Source: Halalkalicoccus sp. CG83 (GTDB taxonomy: Archaea; Halobacteriota; Halobacteria; Halobacteriales; Halalkalicoccaceae). From it: a stretch of 64,000 bases of DNA. A program made the translations under genes and the position numbers. The stretch lies in NCBI RefSeq assembly GCF_037081715.1, contig NZ_JAZDDH010000001.1, positions 2,108,001-2,172,000 of the forward strand, read 5' to 3'. A model generated the notes under the pieces. That model was not told where the DNA came from. It saw only the letters and a list, made by a program, of their open reading frames with translations, and did no database searches. How positions within the stretch are numbered: the stretch's first letter is position 1; each line of letters opens with the position of its first letter. Of the stretch, positions 34,875 to 44,181 are shown in pieces.

Positions 34875-35316
34875 GGAACCGCTTGAGGCGTCTGAACAAC
34901 CCCTTCTCGGGGTCACCGCCCCGGGGTTCCTCTCCCTGCGAGCCGTCCCCGCTCGCGCCCTCGGCGTCGGCCGTCGTCTCGGTCGGCTCGGTCGTCGTTG
35001 CGGCGCCGTCGCCGCCCGCGCGCTCGACCGCCTGGTTCACGAGCCCCTCGGCGTCGTTGACGGCGTCCTTGACGGTTCCCTTCACCAGCGTGGTGTTCTC
35101 GAACCGATCGCGGTTCACCGACGTGTCGGCGGCGATGATCACGGCGTCGGCCTCCTCGATCTCGGCGGCGGTGAGCTCGTCCTCCGCGCCCATCGCCCCC
35201 TGGACCTCGACGCGGATCTCGTGGCCGAGCTTCTCGGCGGTCTGCTCGAGGTTCTCCGCGGCCATCTGGCTGTGTGCGATTCCGGTCGGACATGACGTGA
35301 CTGCGACGAGTTTCAT
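34867..35316 (-). CDS. ptfB: Fructose-specific PTS EIIB component
   Basis: EIIB carries the phosphoryl group from EIIA to fructose bound to EIIC. The 149-residue product begins MKLVAVTSCPTGIAHSQMAA, with the phospho-accepting Cys9, and has the full FruB domain to about residue 100 (ADAVIIAADTSVNRDRF, VKGTVKDAVNDAE). A low-complexity Thr/Ala/Gly-rich linker and a basic tail (RLKRFLS) follow. It is last in the operon and overlaps ptsI by 4 nt. Confidence 0.93.
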   Translation of the reverse strand: MKLVAVTSCPTGIAHSQMAAENLEQTAEKLGHEIRVEVQGAMGAEDELTAAEIEEADAVIIAADTSVNRDRFENTTLVKGTVKDAVNDAEGLVNQAVERAGGDGAATTTEPTETTADAEGASGDGSQGEEPRGGDPEKGLFRRLKRFLS

Positions 35317-36992
35317 TGGTGTAGTAGGTTCGTAACCGCGTGTCTGGTCGGCGATTCGAGTGCGTCCCCTGCGAGCGCCGCGGCCGCGTCGGCGTCGGTC
35401 TCCACGATCCGGGCTTTGACGTCGGGGATCGTCACGGCGCTCATGCTCAGTTCGTCGAGTTCCATCCCTACGAGCAGTTCGGTGAGGTCGGGATCGCCCG
35501 CCATCTCCCCGCACATGCCGATCCAGGCGTCGTTCGCGTGGGCGGCCTCGACGCTCCGGGCGATCGCGCGCAACACCGGCGGGTGGAGCGGGTCGTGCAG
35601 GTCGGCGACGCGGTCGTCGTCGCGCGCCGCGGCCATCACGTACTGCGCGAGGTCGTTCGTGCCGATGCTGAGGAAGTCGACCCGCGCAGCGAGCTCCTCG
35701 GCGACGAGGACGGCACCGGGCGTCTCGATCATTACGCCGAGTTCCGGACCGGCGTGCTCGATCCCCTCGCTCGTGAGGTCGTCGGCGACCCGCTCGACGG
35801 TCTCGAGCGCGGACTCGAGTTCCTCGACCGTCGAGACCAGCGGGAACATCACCGCGAGGCGCCCCTCGCCCGCCGCGGCGCGCAACAGCGCGCGCAGTTG
35901 GCTCTCGAACAGGCCCGCGTCGGGCCCCAGCGACCGGCGGATACCCCGCTCGCCGAGGAACGGGTTCTGGCTGTCGGGCAGCTCCAGGTAGGGAATCGGC
36001 TTGTCGCCACCCACGTCGAGCGTGCGGACGACGACCCGTCCCTCGGGGAACGCAGAGAGCGCCTCGCGGTAGGTCTCGTACTGTTCGTCCTCGTCGGGCG
36101 GCGACTCGCGGTCGAGAAAGAGGAACTCGGTGCGAAAGAGGCCGATCCCGTCGGCCCCCTGCTCGAGCGCGCCGTCCAGTTCGGCGAGCGTCCCGAGGTT
36201 CGCGGCGACCTCGATCTCTCGGCCGTCCGCGGTGGCGACCGGCTCCCTTCTGACCTCGACGTCTCGAACCGCCGCGGCCCGTTTCCGGACGGCATCGTCG
36301 GGTTCGACGATCACCTCGCCCGACTCGCCGTCGACGACTATCTCGCTCCCGTCCTCGATCTCCTGGAGCGCGTCGCCGAGGCCGACGACCGCGGGCAGTC
36401 CGAGCGACCTGGCGAAGATCGCGGCGTGCGAGGTCCGCCCGCCGAGGGCGGTCGCGAAGCCCGCGACCCGATCGGGGTCGAGCTTCGCCGTGTCGCTGGG
36501 AGTGAGCCGCTCGGCGAGCAGGATCGACCCTTCGGGCAGGTCCGCGAGGTCCGTCCCCCCGGCATCGGTGAGCACTCGAAGGAGTCGGTCACGGACGTCC
36601 CGCAGATCGTCGGCACGCTCGGCCATCCGTCCCTCCATCCCCTCGAACTGTTCGATGGGTCCCGAGAAGCCCTCCCTGACGGCGTGCTCGGCGGGCAGGC
36701 CGTCGGCGATCGCGTCCTCGACGCCCTCGGCGATCTGGGGATCGTTGAGGAACTGGACGTGCGCGCCGAACACCTCTGCCTCCTCCTCGCCGACGCGCTC
36801 CTCGGCGCGCTCGCGCTCGGACTCGAGGTCGGCCTCGGCCGTCTCGCGGGCCGATTCGAACCGCTCGCGCTCGGCGTCGGCGTCGACCGTCGAGGGCTCC
36901 GGCGGGTCGCGTAGCTCGATCTCCTCGGCGTACCAGACGACCCGACCGAGCCCCGAGAGCGGCGTCACGCCGGTACCGGTGAGCGTTCTCAT
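35313..36992 (-). CDS. ptsI: PTS enzyme I (PEP-protein phosphotransferase)
   Basis: EI takes phosphate from PEP and passes it to HPr. The 559-residue product starts MRTLTGTGVTPLSGLGR, has the phospho-His189 in GGRTSHAAIFARSLGLPAVVG, GIGLFRTEFLFLDR and the PEP-binding barrel with EIGVMIETP-type and FLSIGTNDLAQYVMAAAR motifs, plus the Cys in GMCGEMAGDP. The ATG at 36992 follows the ptsH stop by one base. Complete PTSs are rare in archaea but known in Haloferax. Confidence 0.95.
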   Translation of the reverse strand: MRTLTGTGVTPLSGLGRVVWYAEEIELRDPPEPSTVDADAERERFESARETAEADLESERERAEERVGEEEAEVFGAHVQFLNDPQIAEGVEDAIADGLPAEHAVREGFSGPIEQFEGMEGRMAERADDLRDVRDRLLRVLTDAGGTDLADLPEGSILLAERLTPSDTAKLDPDRVAGFATALGGRTSHAAIFARSLGLPAVVGLGDALQEIEDGSEIVVDGESGEVIVEPDDAVRKRAAAVRDVEVRREPVATADGREIEVAANLGTLAELDGALEQGADGIGLFRTEFLFLDRESPPDEDEQYETYREALSAFPEGRVVVRTLDVGGDKPIPYLELPDSQNPFLGERGIRRSLGPDAGLFESQLRALLRAAAGEGRLAVMFPLVSTVEELESALETVERVADDLTSEGIEHAGPELGVMIETPGAVLVAEELAARVDFLSIGTNDLAQYVMAAARDDDRVADLHDPLHPPVLRAIARSVEAAHANDAWIGMCGEMAGDPDLTELLVGMELDELSMSAVTIPDVKARIVETDADAAAALAGDALESPTRHAVTNLLHQ

Positions 36993-36993
36993 C

Positions 36994-37275
36994 TCACTCC
37001 TCACCCTCCTCGGGCGTCGAAAGGACCTCCTCGAGCGCGTCGAGGGCCGCCTCCGCGTCCTCGCCCTCGGCACTCAGTCGGACCTCCTCGCCGTGTTTCA
37101 CGCCGAGACTGGTCACCGCGATCATGCTGCTTGCGGCCACCGCCTCCGCGTCCTCGCCCTCGGCGACCGGCGCGACGGTGACGTCGGCGTCGAACTCGTT
37201 TGCGGTCTCGACGAACTTCGCCGCCGGACGGGCGTGCAGCCCCGCCTCGGGGACGATCTCCACGACTCGCTCCAT
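36994..37275 (-). CDS. ptsH: PTS phosphocarrier HPr
   Basis: HPr shuttles phosphate from EI to EIIA. The 93-residue product has the active His14 in EAGLHARPAAKFVETANEF and the central SMIAVTSLGVKHGEEV region with a Ser at the regulatory position of Gram-positive HPr. Its ATG overlaps the ptfA stop by one base. Confidence 0.95.
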   Translation of the reverse strand: MERVVEIVPEAGLHARPAAKFVETANEFDADVTVAPVAEGEDAEAVAASSMIAVTSLGVKHGEEVRLSAEGEDAEAALDALEEVLSTPEEGEE

Positions 37276-37739
37276 CAGGCGACCGCCTCCCTGAGCGTCT
37301 CGCGGACGGCCTCGGGCGATTCCGCCTCGTGAAGCGAGTCACGCACCTCCTCGTGCATGAGTGCACGAGAGAGCGAACTGAGCATCCCGAGGTGCTCCTC
37401 GCTTCCTCCCTCGGGGACCAGCAGCATGAAGATCAGCGTCGCGGGTTCGTCGTCCATCGCGTCGAAGTCCACGCCGCGATCCGAGCGGGCGAACACCACC
37501 GTCGGCCGGGTCACCGCGTCGGTCTGGGCGTGGGGGATGCCGATGCCCATCCCGACGCCGGTGGTCGTCTCCTCCTCGCGGGCGAACAGCGCCTCGAGGG
37601 CGGTCTCTCGGTCCTCGACGCGACCCGCCTCGACGGCCATGTCGAGCAGGTGTTCGATGCAGGCGTCCTTCTCGGCGGGCGGTTCCTCGAGCGATACGAG
37701 TTCTCGGGGTAGCAGCGTGTCGATGTCCTGTGGGTCCAT
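37275..37739 (-). CDS. ptfA: Fructose-specific PTS EIIA component
   Basis: EIIA accepts phosphate from HPr on a histidine. The 154-residue product is a PTS_IIA type-2 (fructose/mannitol) domain with TTGVGMGIGIPHAQTDAV, His70 being the phosphorylation site, and LIFMLLVPEGGSEEHLGMLS. It lies between ptfC and ptsH in the operon, 23 nt after ptfC. Confidence 0.95.
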   Translation of the reverse strand: MDPQDIDTLLPRELVSLEEPPAEKDACIEHLLDMAVEAGRVEDRETALEALFAREEETTTGVGMGIGIPHAQTDAVTRPTVVFARSDRGVDFDAMDDEPATLIFMLLVPEGGSEEHLGMLSSLSRALMHEEVRDSLHEAESPEAVRETLREAVA

Positions 37740-37762
37740 GAGTAGTAGTGGGTCCGCGGTCG

Positions 37763-38884
37763 TCAGTCCGCGCTCTGCGGTTCGTTCGCGATTCGATCCT
37801 CGAAGTCCGGCTTGATCAACGTTGCCACGGTCGCGGTGACGACCGTTCCGAGGGCGATACAGCCGAGGAACAACAGCGCACTGTTCGAAAGGAGGACGAC
37901 GAAGATCCCGCCGTGGGGGGCGGGCATCGTCACCCCGAGCGCCATCGCGGTCGCTCCGGCGACGGCGCTGCCGGCGATGGCGCTCGGGATCACCCGCAGC
38001 GGATCGGCCGCCGCGTAGGGGATCGCGCCCTCGGTGATGAACGCGAGTCCGAGCGGCACCGCGGCCTTCGCGTTCTCGTACATCTCGGCGGCGTACTTCT
38101 CGGGCGCGATGAAGTTCGACAGCGCGAGTCCCAGCGGCGGGACCATGCCGGCGATCATCACCGCGGCCATCGGCGCGTAGATCTGGTCGGCGACCAGCAC
38201 GGTGCCGAAGACGTAGGCGACCTTGTTGATCGGGCCGCCCATATCGGTGGCCATCATCGCGCCGAGGATCGCACCCAACAGGAGGGCGTTCGTCCCCTCG
38301 AGCCCCGAGAGGAAGTCGGTCAGCGCACTGTCGACGATGGCGATCGGCACGCCGAGCCCGACGATCACGATCGGCGCGAGCACCAGCGTGGTCACGACGG
38401 GAATGACGAGCACGGGCATCATCGGTTCGATCATCCCGGGGACGTCGAGCCCCTTCAGCCAGCGTGCGACGTAGCCCGCGAGCAGCCCGGCGACGATCGC
38501 GCCTAGGAAGCCCGCGACCGCGCCATCAGCGTTGAATCCGACGAGATCGCCGGCGGCCGCGATGAGCGGCTCCTGCTGGACGGCGTACGAGAGGATGAAT
38601 CCCGGTGCGAGCCCCGGTCGGTCGGCGATCGCGTACGCGATATACCCCCCGAGGATGGGAATCATGATCGTCAGCCCGAGCACGCCGATCTCGGCGAAGT
38701 ACCACCCGAGAGTCCCCGTCTGTTCGAACACCGCCTCCGTGTCGCCGATCGCGAACCCGATCGCGAGGAAGATCCCGCCGATCGTCACGAACGGAATCAT
38801 GAACGAGACCCCGGTCATCAGGTCCTCCTTGACCGAGGTCATGTACGATCGCATTCGTTCTTCGGCCCTGTCTTGGGTTGCCAT
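37763..38884 (-). CDS. ptfC: Fructose-specific PTS EIIC permease
   Basis: This integral membrane protein binds and translocates fructose. The 373-residue product has about nine hydrophobic helices and family motifs LMTGVSFMIPFVTIGGI, ATDMGGPINKVAYVFG and FITEGAIPYAAADPLRVIP. It opens the transcript ptfC-ptfA-ptsH-ptsI-ptfB and is separated from pfkB by 93 nt containing tandem TTTTGATCG repeats. Confidence 0.95.
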   Translation of the reverse strand: MATQDRAEERMRSYMTSVKEDLMTGVSFMIPFVTIGGIFLAIGFAIGDTEAVFEQTGTLGWYFAEIGVLGLTIMIPILGGYIAYAIADRPGLAPGFILSYAVQQEPLIAAAGDLVGFNADGAVAGFLGAIVAGLLAGYVARWLKGLDVPGMIEPMMPVLVIPVVTTLVLAPIVIVGLGVPIAIVDSALTDFLSGLEGTNALLLGAILGAMMATDMGGPINKVAYVFGTVLVADQIYAPMAAVMIAGMVPPLGLALSNFIAPEKYAAEMYENAKAAVPLGLAFITEGAIPYAAADPLRVIPSAIAGSAVAGATAMALGVTMPAPHGGIFVVLLSNSALLFLGCIALGTVVTATVATLIKPDFEDRIANEPQSAD

Positions 38885-38931
38885 GGATCTCTGTCACGAT
38901 AGTTTCTGTACCTACACGAAAGGCTTTTCGA

Positions 38932-38950
38932 TTTTGATCGTTTTTGATCG
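38932..38950. promoter_or_regulatory. Tandem TTTTGATCG repeats upstream of ptfC
   Basis: TTTTGATCG at 38932-38940 and T-TTTTGATCG at 38941-38950 lie head to tail, one helical turn apart, about 50 nt upstream of the ptfC start. They are in the right place for an activator or repressor of the PTS operon; GlpR is one candidate. Confidence 0.4.
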
Positions 38951-38977
38951 TTCAGTATCGATTCGAGCCCGGACCCG

Positions 38978-39886
38978 TCACCGAGGAACGACGGAGACCC
39001 GCTCACGCGTCTCGCGGACGTCGCCGAGCGACGGGACGCGCGTTCCGGACACGCCGACGACGCGCGTCGCGACGGCGACGCCGGTCCGGAGCGCCTCCTC
39101 GTCCGTCTCCCCACGGGCGAACCCGCCGAGCACGCCCGAGAGGAGCGCGTCGCCCGCGCCCACCGTGTCGACGACCTCGACGTCGAGCGCCGGCGCGTGG
39201 ACCGCTCGATCGTCGCTCACCAGTATCGCCCCCTCGGATCCCAGCGAGGCGACGACCCGTTCGAACCCCCGATCGCGGAGCGACCGGGCGGCCGCGATCG
39301 CCGAGTCGACCGAGTCGACGGACCGACCCGTCGCTTCCTCGAGCTCGACGCGGTTCGGCTTACAGAGCGCGTAGCCCGCCGAGAGCTCGCCGAGGACGTC
39401 GCCGCCGAGGTCCACGACGGTCTTCCACTCGCCCGCGGTCGCGATCCGGTCGACCGTCGCCGTGTCGATCCCCGGCGGGAGGCTCCCGGCGACGAGGACC
39501 GTCTCCGGGTCGCGTTCGCACAGCGTCCCGAGGAGCGACTCGATCGCGGCCGCGTCGATCGTCGGCCCGGTCTGGTTGATCTTGTACTCGGCGTCGGGCG
39601 CGAGCAGCGTCGTGTTCAGTCGTGTCGTCTCGTCGATGTCGACGAAGCTCGCGGGGAGCCCCGCCGACGCCAGTTGCGTCTCGAGGTGCTCGCCGACGAA
39701 CCCGCCGAGAAAGCCCGTCGCGAGCGTCTCCCGCCCGAGCGCGTCGAGGTACTTCGAGACGTTGATCCCCTTGCCGCCGGCGTCGTAGCGCGTCCGGTCG
39801 GTTCTAAGCACCTCCCCGGGCGCCGGCTCCGCGGCCAGGGTGACGGTGTAGTCGACCGCGGGGTTCGGAGTGACGGTGACGATCAC
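38978..39886 (-). CDS. pfkB: 1-phosphofructokinase (PfkB family)
   Basis: This kinase converts the fructose-1-phosphate made by the PTS into fructose-1,6-bisphosphate. The 302-residue ribokinase-fold protein has DAGGKGINVSKYLDALGRE (substrate loop) and VDTVGAGDALLSGVLGGFAR with the catalytic Asp of the GAGD motif. It overlaps glpR by 4 nt. In Haloferax volcanii the glpR-pfkB pair is organised the same way. Confidence 0.94.
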   Translation of the reverse strand: MIVTVTPNPAVDYTVTLAAEPAPGEVLRTDRTRYDAGGKGINVSKYLDALGRETLATGFLGGFVGEHLETQLASAGLPASFVDIDETTRLNTTLLAPDAEYKINQTGPTIDAAAIESLLGTLCERDPETVLVAGSLPPGIDTATVDRIATAGEWKTVVDLGGDVLGELSAGYALCKPNRVELEEATGRSVDSVDSAIAAARSLRDRGFERVVASLGSEGAILVSDDRAVHAPALDVEVVDTVGAGDALLSGVLGGFARGETDEEALRTGVAVATRVVGVSGTRVPSLGDVRETRERVSVVPR

Positions 39887-40638
39887 GAGCCGGCCTCCAC
39901 GATCGAGACGTCGGCGTTCTCCGAGGCGTCACGGACGGTCGACGACGATCCGTCCTCCGTGATCAGTCGGTCGATCTCGTCGAGCTCCGCGAACCGGACG
40001 AAGCTCCGCTCGCCGAACTTCGACGCGTCCGCCACGACGACCACGCGCTGGGACTTCTCGACCATCAGCGACTTCATCCGGGCCTCGTCCTCGTCGGGCG
40101 TCATCAACCCGTCGTCGTCGATCGCGTTCGTGCCGAGAAAGAGCAGGTCGAAGCTCATCCGTTCCATGAACGACTCCGCGCTCGGCCCGACCAGCGCCCG
40201 CGAGCGGTGTCTGAGCGTTCCGCCGGTGAGCTTGACCTCACAGCCGACCTCGTCGAGCTCGAGCGCGATCACCGGCGAGTTGGTGACCGCCACGATCGAC
40301 TCGGGTGCCCGCTTGGCTACCTCGAGGGTGGTCGTCCCCGAGTCGAAGAAGACCACCGTGCCCTCCCGGATCTCCTCCGCGGCGCGTTCCGCGATCGCCA
40401 CCTTCGCGTCGAGTCGCTGGACCTCGCGCTGGCCGTAGGGTTGTTCGTCGCCGACGGTCGTGACGGGAACCGCACCGCCGTGGGAGCGTTCGAGCAGCGA
40501 CTGGTCCTCGAGCTCCTGGAGATCGCGCCGGATCGTCGCCTTCGATACGTCGAGCTCCGCGGCGAGCTCCGCCACCGAACGGCCGTCGTGTTCGGTGACG
40601 AGCGCCACGATCCGTCGTTTTCGCTGTTCGGGTAACAT
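39883..40638 (-). CDS. glpR: GlpR, DeoR-family transcriptional repressor
   Basis: The 251-residue protein has an N-terminal DeoR winged helix (RKRRIVALVTEHDGRSVAEL then ELDVSKATIRRDLQ) and a C-terminal sugar-phosphate sensor (FFDSGTTTLEVAKRAPES, GGTLRHRSRALVGPSAESF). In Haloferax, GlpR represses pfkB and other sugar kinases when glycerol is used. Start ATG 40638 (MLPEQRKRRIV) is the family start; the frame extends to 40665. Three phased GTTTGT elements lie just upstream. Confidence 0.92.
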   Translation of the reverse strand: MLPEQRKRRIVALVTEHDGRSVAELAAELDVSKATIRRDLQELEDQSLLERSHGGAVPVTTVGDEQPYGQREVQRLDAKVAIAERAAEEIREGTVVFFDSGTTTLEVAKRAPESIVAVTNSPVIALELDEVGCEVKLTGGTLRHRSRALVGPSAESFMERMSFDLLFLGTNAIDDDGLMTPDEDEARMKSLMVEKSQRVVVVADASKFGERSFVRFAELDEIDRLITEDGSSSTVRDASENADVSIVEAGS

Positions 40639-40655
40639 CGGCCGTGGCGGCGATT

Positions 40656-40681
40656 GTTTGTGCACGTTTGTAACTGTTTGT
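40656..40681. promoter_or_regulatory. Three GTTTGT elements at exact 10-bp spacing upstream of glpR
   Basis: GTTTGT occurs at 40656-40661, 40666-40671 and 40676-40681, all on the plus strand (ACAAAC as read toward glpR). The middle copy is about 30 nt from the glpR start, where its TATA element should lie. Phasing on one face of the helix suggests cooperative binding, possibly autoregulation by GlpR. Confidence 0.5.
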
Positions 40682-40858
40682 GTCGGGACAGGCGGGATCG
40701 ATCAGGGCGGCCACCGGATCGAACGGGAGACTCGCGGATCGGTCGTTCCAATGAGGACGAGCGTACGCGGAGCGGAGGCGGTTTCGGAGGAAATGCCTGA
40801 CAAACGAGCGGGGGACGTTCGCCGCGACGGGATCCCGGCAGACGGCGGTCGTTAGGTG

Positions 40859-41836
40859 CTACAGTCGATCGACGACGGCCGTCGTCACGTCCTCGGTGGT
40901 GGCGTCGCCGCCGAGATCGGCGGTCCGTGGCCCGTCGGCGAGCGTCTCGGTCATCGCTCGCTCGACCCGGTCTGCCTCCTCGTCGTAGCCGAGGTGTTCG
41001 AGCAGCATCGCCGCCGAGAGGATCGCCGCGCCGGGGTTGGCGACGCCTTCGCCGGCGATGTCGGGGGCGGTGCCGTGGACGGGTTCGAACAGCGCGTTCT
41101 CCGCACCGACGTTCGCGCTCGGCAGCAGACCGAGTCCGCCGACCAGCCCCGCGGCGAGATCCGAGAGCACGTCGCCCGCGAGGTTCGGACAGACGACGAC
41201 GTCGAACTGCCCGGGATCGAGACAGACGTGGGTCGCGAACGCGTCCATCAGCACCTCGTCGGCTTCGATGCCGCGGTCGTCGGCCACCCCGAGGACGGTC
41301 TCGCGGAACCGGCCGTCGGTCTCGCGCATCACGTTCGCCTTGTGCGCGACGGTGAAACCCTCGTAGCCCCGTTCCTCGACGTAGTCGCAGGCGAACCCGG
41401 CGAGCCGTTCGGAGGCCGACGTCGTCACCACTCGAGTGAGCGTCGAGAGGTCGTCGCTCAGCCGGCTCTCGTGGCCCGCGTAGACGCCCTCGGTGTTCTC
41501 GCGGAGGAAGACGACGTCAGTCTCCGGACGAAGCGCGTCGACGCCGGGGTAGGCGCGAGCGGGACGGACGTTGACGAACGAGCCGACCGCACGCCGGAGC
41601 GGGATGATCACGTCCGCCGCGCTCTCGCCCGCGGCGCCGAACAGCGTCGCGTCCGCCGAGGCGGCGAGGTCGTACGTCTCCTCCGGGAGGGGGTCGCCGG
41701 TCTCTCTCTTCACGCGGTCGCCCGCCTCCGCCTCGGTGAACTCGAACCTCCCGACGGAATCGAGCACCTCGACGGCCGCGGGGACGACCTCCTGGCCGAT
41801 CCCGTCGCCCGGGATCACGGCGATCTCGTCAGTCAT
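40859..41836 (-). CDS. leuB: 3-isopropylmalate dehydrogenase
   Basis: LeuB oxidises and decarboxylates 3-isopropylmalate to 2-oxoisocaproate in leucine synthesis. The 325-residue product begins [20 protein letters not shown] and has [15 protein letters not shown], the substrate-binding region, and [20 protein letters not shown] with the metal-binding Asp. [19 protein letters not shown] completes the family signature. It is the last gene of the ilv-leu operon and overlaps leuD by 8 nt. Confidence 0.95.
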   Translation of the reverse strand: MTDEIAVIPGDGIGQEVVPAAVEVLDSVGRFEFTEAEAGDRVKRETGDPLPEETYDLAASADATLFGAAGESAADVIIPLRRAVGSFVNVRPARAYPGVDALRPETDVVFLRENTEGVYAGHESRLSDDLSTLTRVVTTSASERLAGFACDYVEERGYEGFTVAHKANVMRETDGRFRETVLGVADDRGIEADEVLMDAFATHVCLDPGQFDVVVCPNLAGDVLSDLAAGLVGGLGLLPSANVGAENALFEPVHGTAPDIAGEGVANPGAAILSAAMLLEHLGYDEEADRVERAMTETLADGPRTADLGGDATTEDVTTAVVDRL

Positions 41837-42485
41837 CGCTTCGGACGTACGGCAGCGACTCCGCGGTCTCGCGGACCGCGCTCTCGTTGGCCTTCATCAG
41901 CGCCGTCGTGTCCCAGACGCCCTCGACCAGCGCCTTGTGCTGGGCGTCGGCGACGTCGACGTTGACCGCCTTCTCTTCGTCGCCGTCGCCGTAGACGACG
42001 AGTTCGCGCTCGACGTCGACGGTGATCTCGGCGTCGGGGTTCTCCTCGACGTACGCCTGGAGCGCGCCGATCTCCTCGGGGCTCGCCGTGACCGTCGGAA
42101 TGCCGAGTGCCAGGCAGTTGCCCGCGAAGATCGACGCGAACGACTCGCCGACGATCGCGTCGATTCCCCAGCGCTGGAGCGCCTGGGGGGCGTGCTCGCG
42201 CGAGGAGCCGCAGCCGAAGTTCGCGTTGACCACCATGACGTTTGCGTCCTGGAAGCGCTCCTCGTTGAACGGGTGGTCCTTCGGGTCGTCCTCGTCGTCG
42301 AAGCGCTGATCGAAGAAGGCGAACTCGCCCAGCCCGTCGAAGGTGACGACCTTCATGAACCGGGCGGGGATGATCTGGTCGGTGTCGATGTCGTTGCCCC
42401 GGATCGGGATGCCGGTGCCCGAGACCCGATCGACGATCTCCGCGGGGCCGTCGCTCCGGTTCTCGCGCTGGTTCTCGGAGCTCAT
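41829..42485 (-). CDS. leuD: 3-isopropylmalate dehydratase small subunit
   Basis: LeuD pairs with LeuC to isomerise 2-isopropylmalate to 3-isopropylmalate. The 218-residue product has [18 protein letters not shown] and [20 protein letters not shown], the swivelling-domain signatures. Start ATG 42485 overlaps leuC by 4 nt; the longer open frame is antisense noise inside leuC. Confidence 0.95.
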   Translation of the reverse strand: MSSENQRENRSDGPAEIVDRVSGTGIPIRGNDIDTDQIIPARFMKVVTFDGLGEFAFFDQRFDDEDDPKDHPFNEERFQDANVMVVNANFGCGSSREHAPQALQRWGIDAIVGESFASIFAGNCLALGIPTVTASPEEIGALQAYVEENPDAEITVDVERELVVYGDGDEEKAVNVDVADAQHKALVEGVWDTTALMKANESAVRETAESLPYVRSDD

Positions 42486-43903
42486 GCTCGCGCCACCTCC
42501 TCCAGCTTCCGCACGTCGGTCACCTCGCCGGTGACGGCGGCTGCGACGACCATACGGGGGTTCATCAGGACCGTTCGGCCGTCCTTCGACCCCTGGCGGC
42601 CGACGAAGTTGCGGTTCGACGAGGACGCACACGCCTGGTCGCCCTCCAGTTGGTCCTCGTTCATGCCGAGACACATCGAACAGCCGGCGTTTCGCCACTC
42701 GAAGCCGGCCTCGCGGAAGACGTCGGCGAGCCCCTCCTCCTCGGCGGCGCGCTGGACGCGCTGGCTGCCGGGGACGACGAGCGCGCGCACGTCGGGGTGG
42801 ACTTTTCGGCCCTCGACGAGCCGGGCTCCGTGGCGCAGGTCCGCCAGTCGAGCGTTCGTACACGAGCCGAGGAAGGCGACGTCGATCGGGTAGCCCTCCA
42901 TCGTGTCGCCGGGCTCGACGCGCATGTGCTCCTGGGCGCGCCGCGCGGTGTCCTGTTTGTCCTCGGGTAGCTCCTCGGGACGGGGGATCGGCTGGGTGAT
43001 TCCGACGCCCTGGCCGGGCGTGGTCCCCCAGGTGACGACGGGCTCCAGCGAGCTGCCGTCGATCGTGACGACGTCGTCGTACTCGGCGTCCTCGTCGGAC
43101 CGAACCGACTCCCAGTAGGGTTTCAGCTCCTCGAATTTTTCCTTATTATCGCGGAACTCGTCGGTCCCCTCGAGCCACTCGTAGGTGGTCTCGTCGGGGT
43201 TGACGTAGCCCGCGCGGGCACCGCCCTCGATCGACATGTTGCAGATGCTCATGCGACCCTCCATGCCGAGGCTCTCGATCGCCTCGCCGGCGTACTCGTA
43301 GACGTAGCCGACGCCGCCCTCCGTACCCAATCTTCGGATTATCTCGAGGATCACGTCCTTCGCCTCGACGCCGTCGCCGAGCTCGCCGGTGACCTCGATC
43401 TTTCGCACTTTCTGCTTCTCCATCGCCACGGTACCGGTGGCGAGGACGTCACGGATCTGGGAGGTGCCGATGCCGAACGCGAGCGCGCCGAACGCGCCGT
43501 GGGTGCTCGTATGGGAGTCGCCACAGACGATCGTCATCCCCGGCTGGGTGAGCCCCTGCTCGGGGCCGATCACGTGGACGATCCCCTGATCGCCGGTGTC
43601 GGGGTGGTCGAACTCGATGCCCGCCTCGCGGACGTTCTCCTCGAGCTCGCGCATCATCTCCTCGGCCGCGTCGTCGCCGTAGGGACGGGACTGATCCGCT
43701 GTCGGAACGATGTGGTCCACCGTCGCGTGGGTCAGCTCGGGGTAGGCGACCTCGATGTCGCGCTCGCGCAGCATCCCGAACGCCTGCGGGCTGGTCACCT
43801 CGTGGATGAGGTGGAGCCCGACGAACAGCTGGGTCTGTCCCGTCGGCAGTTCCGCGACGGCGTGTCGGTCCCACACCTTGTCGTAGAGGGTTCCTCGACT
43901 CAT
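42482..43903 (-). CDS. leuC: 3-isopropylmalate dehydratase large subunit
   Basis: LeuC is the 4Fe-4S aconitase-type subunit. The 473-residue product begins [16 protein letters not shown] and has [20 protein letters not shown], then the cluster ligands in [19 protein letters not shown] and [37 protein letters not shown] ends the active site. It overlaps the 93-aa gene upstream by 4 nt. Confidence 0.96.
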   Translation of the reverse strand: MSRGTLYDKVWDRHAVAELPTGQTQLFVGLHLIHEVTSPQAFGMLRERDIEVAYPELTHATVDHIVPTADQSRPYGDDAAEEMMRELEENVREAGIEFDHPDTGDQGIVHVIGPEQGLTQPGMTIVCGDSHTSTHGAFGALAFGIGTSQIRDVLATGTVAMEKQKVRKIEVTGELGDGVEAKDVILEIIRRLGTEGGVGYVYEYAGEAIESLGMEGRMSICNMSIEGGARAGYVNPDETTYEWLEGTDEFRDNKEKFEELKPYWESVRSDEDAEYDDVVTIDGSSLEPVVTWGTTPGQGVGITQPIPRPEELPEDKQDTARRAQEHMRVEPGDTMEGYPIDVAFLGSCTNARLADLRHGARLVEGRKVHPDVRALVVPGSQRVQRAAEEEGLADVFREAGFEWRNAGCSMCLGMNEDQLEGDQACASSSNRNFVGRQGSKDGRTVLMNPRMVVAAAVTGEVTDVRKLEEVARA

Positions 43904-44181
43904 TCCTCACCTACTACCGGTTCGGTTCCGTGTTCCTCGCCCCGTTCGAAGACGCGGTTCGCACCCTCCTCGCTCTCCGGCGGGGTGTGATCCACGTCCT
44001 TCATCGTTCCCGAGGCCGGTTCGACCCCGTTCTCCTCCCCACCCGCGTCGACCGCGTTTCGCTCACCGCCGTCGGCGACCACGACGGGCCCGCGCAGGAA
44101 CAGATCGCCCGCGCTGCGGTCGTCGTAGGGGTGGGTGTGATCGATCTCCCTCATCGTTCGTCTCTCGTTGGCGTCAGTCAT
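43900..44181 (-). CDS. 93-aa protein inside the ilv-leu operon, internally repeated
   Basis: This small, very acidic, probably disordered protein lies between ilvC and leuC, overlapping ilvC by 8 nt and leuC by 4 nt. Two halves are related: [20 protein letters not shown] and [20 protein letters not shown] share the M(K/R)(D/E)(I/V)DHT-P core about 50 residues apart. No fold or enzyme motif is seen. Its place in a fully coupled operon argues for a role in branched-chain amino-acid synthesis, perhaps binding one of the enzymes. Confidence 0.72.
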   Translation of the reverse strand: MTDANERRTMREIDHTHPYDDRSAGDLFLRGPVVVADGGERNAVDAGGEENGVEPASGTMKDVDHTPPESEEGANRVFERGEEHGTEPVVGEE

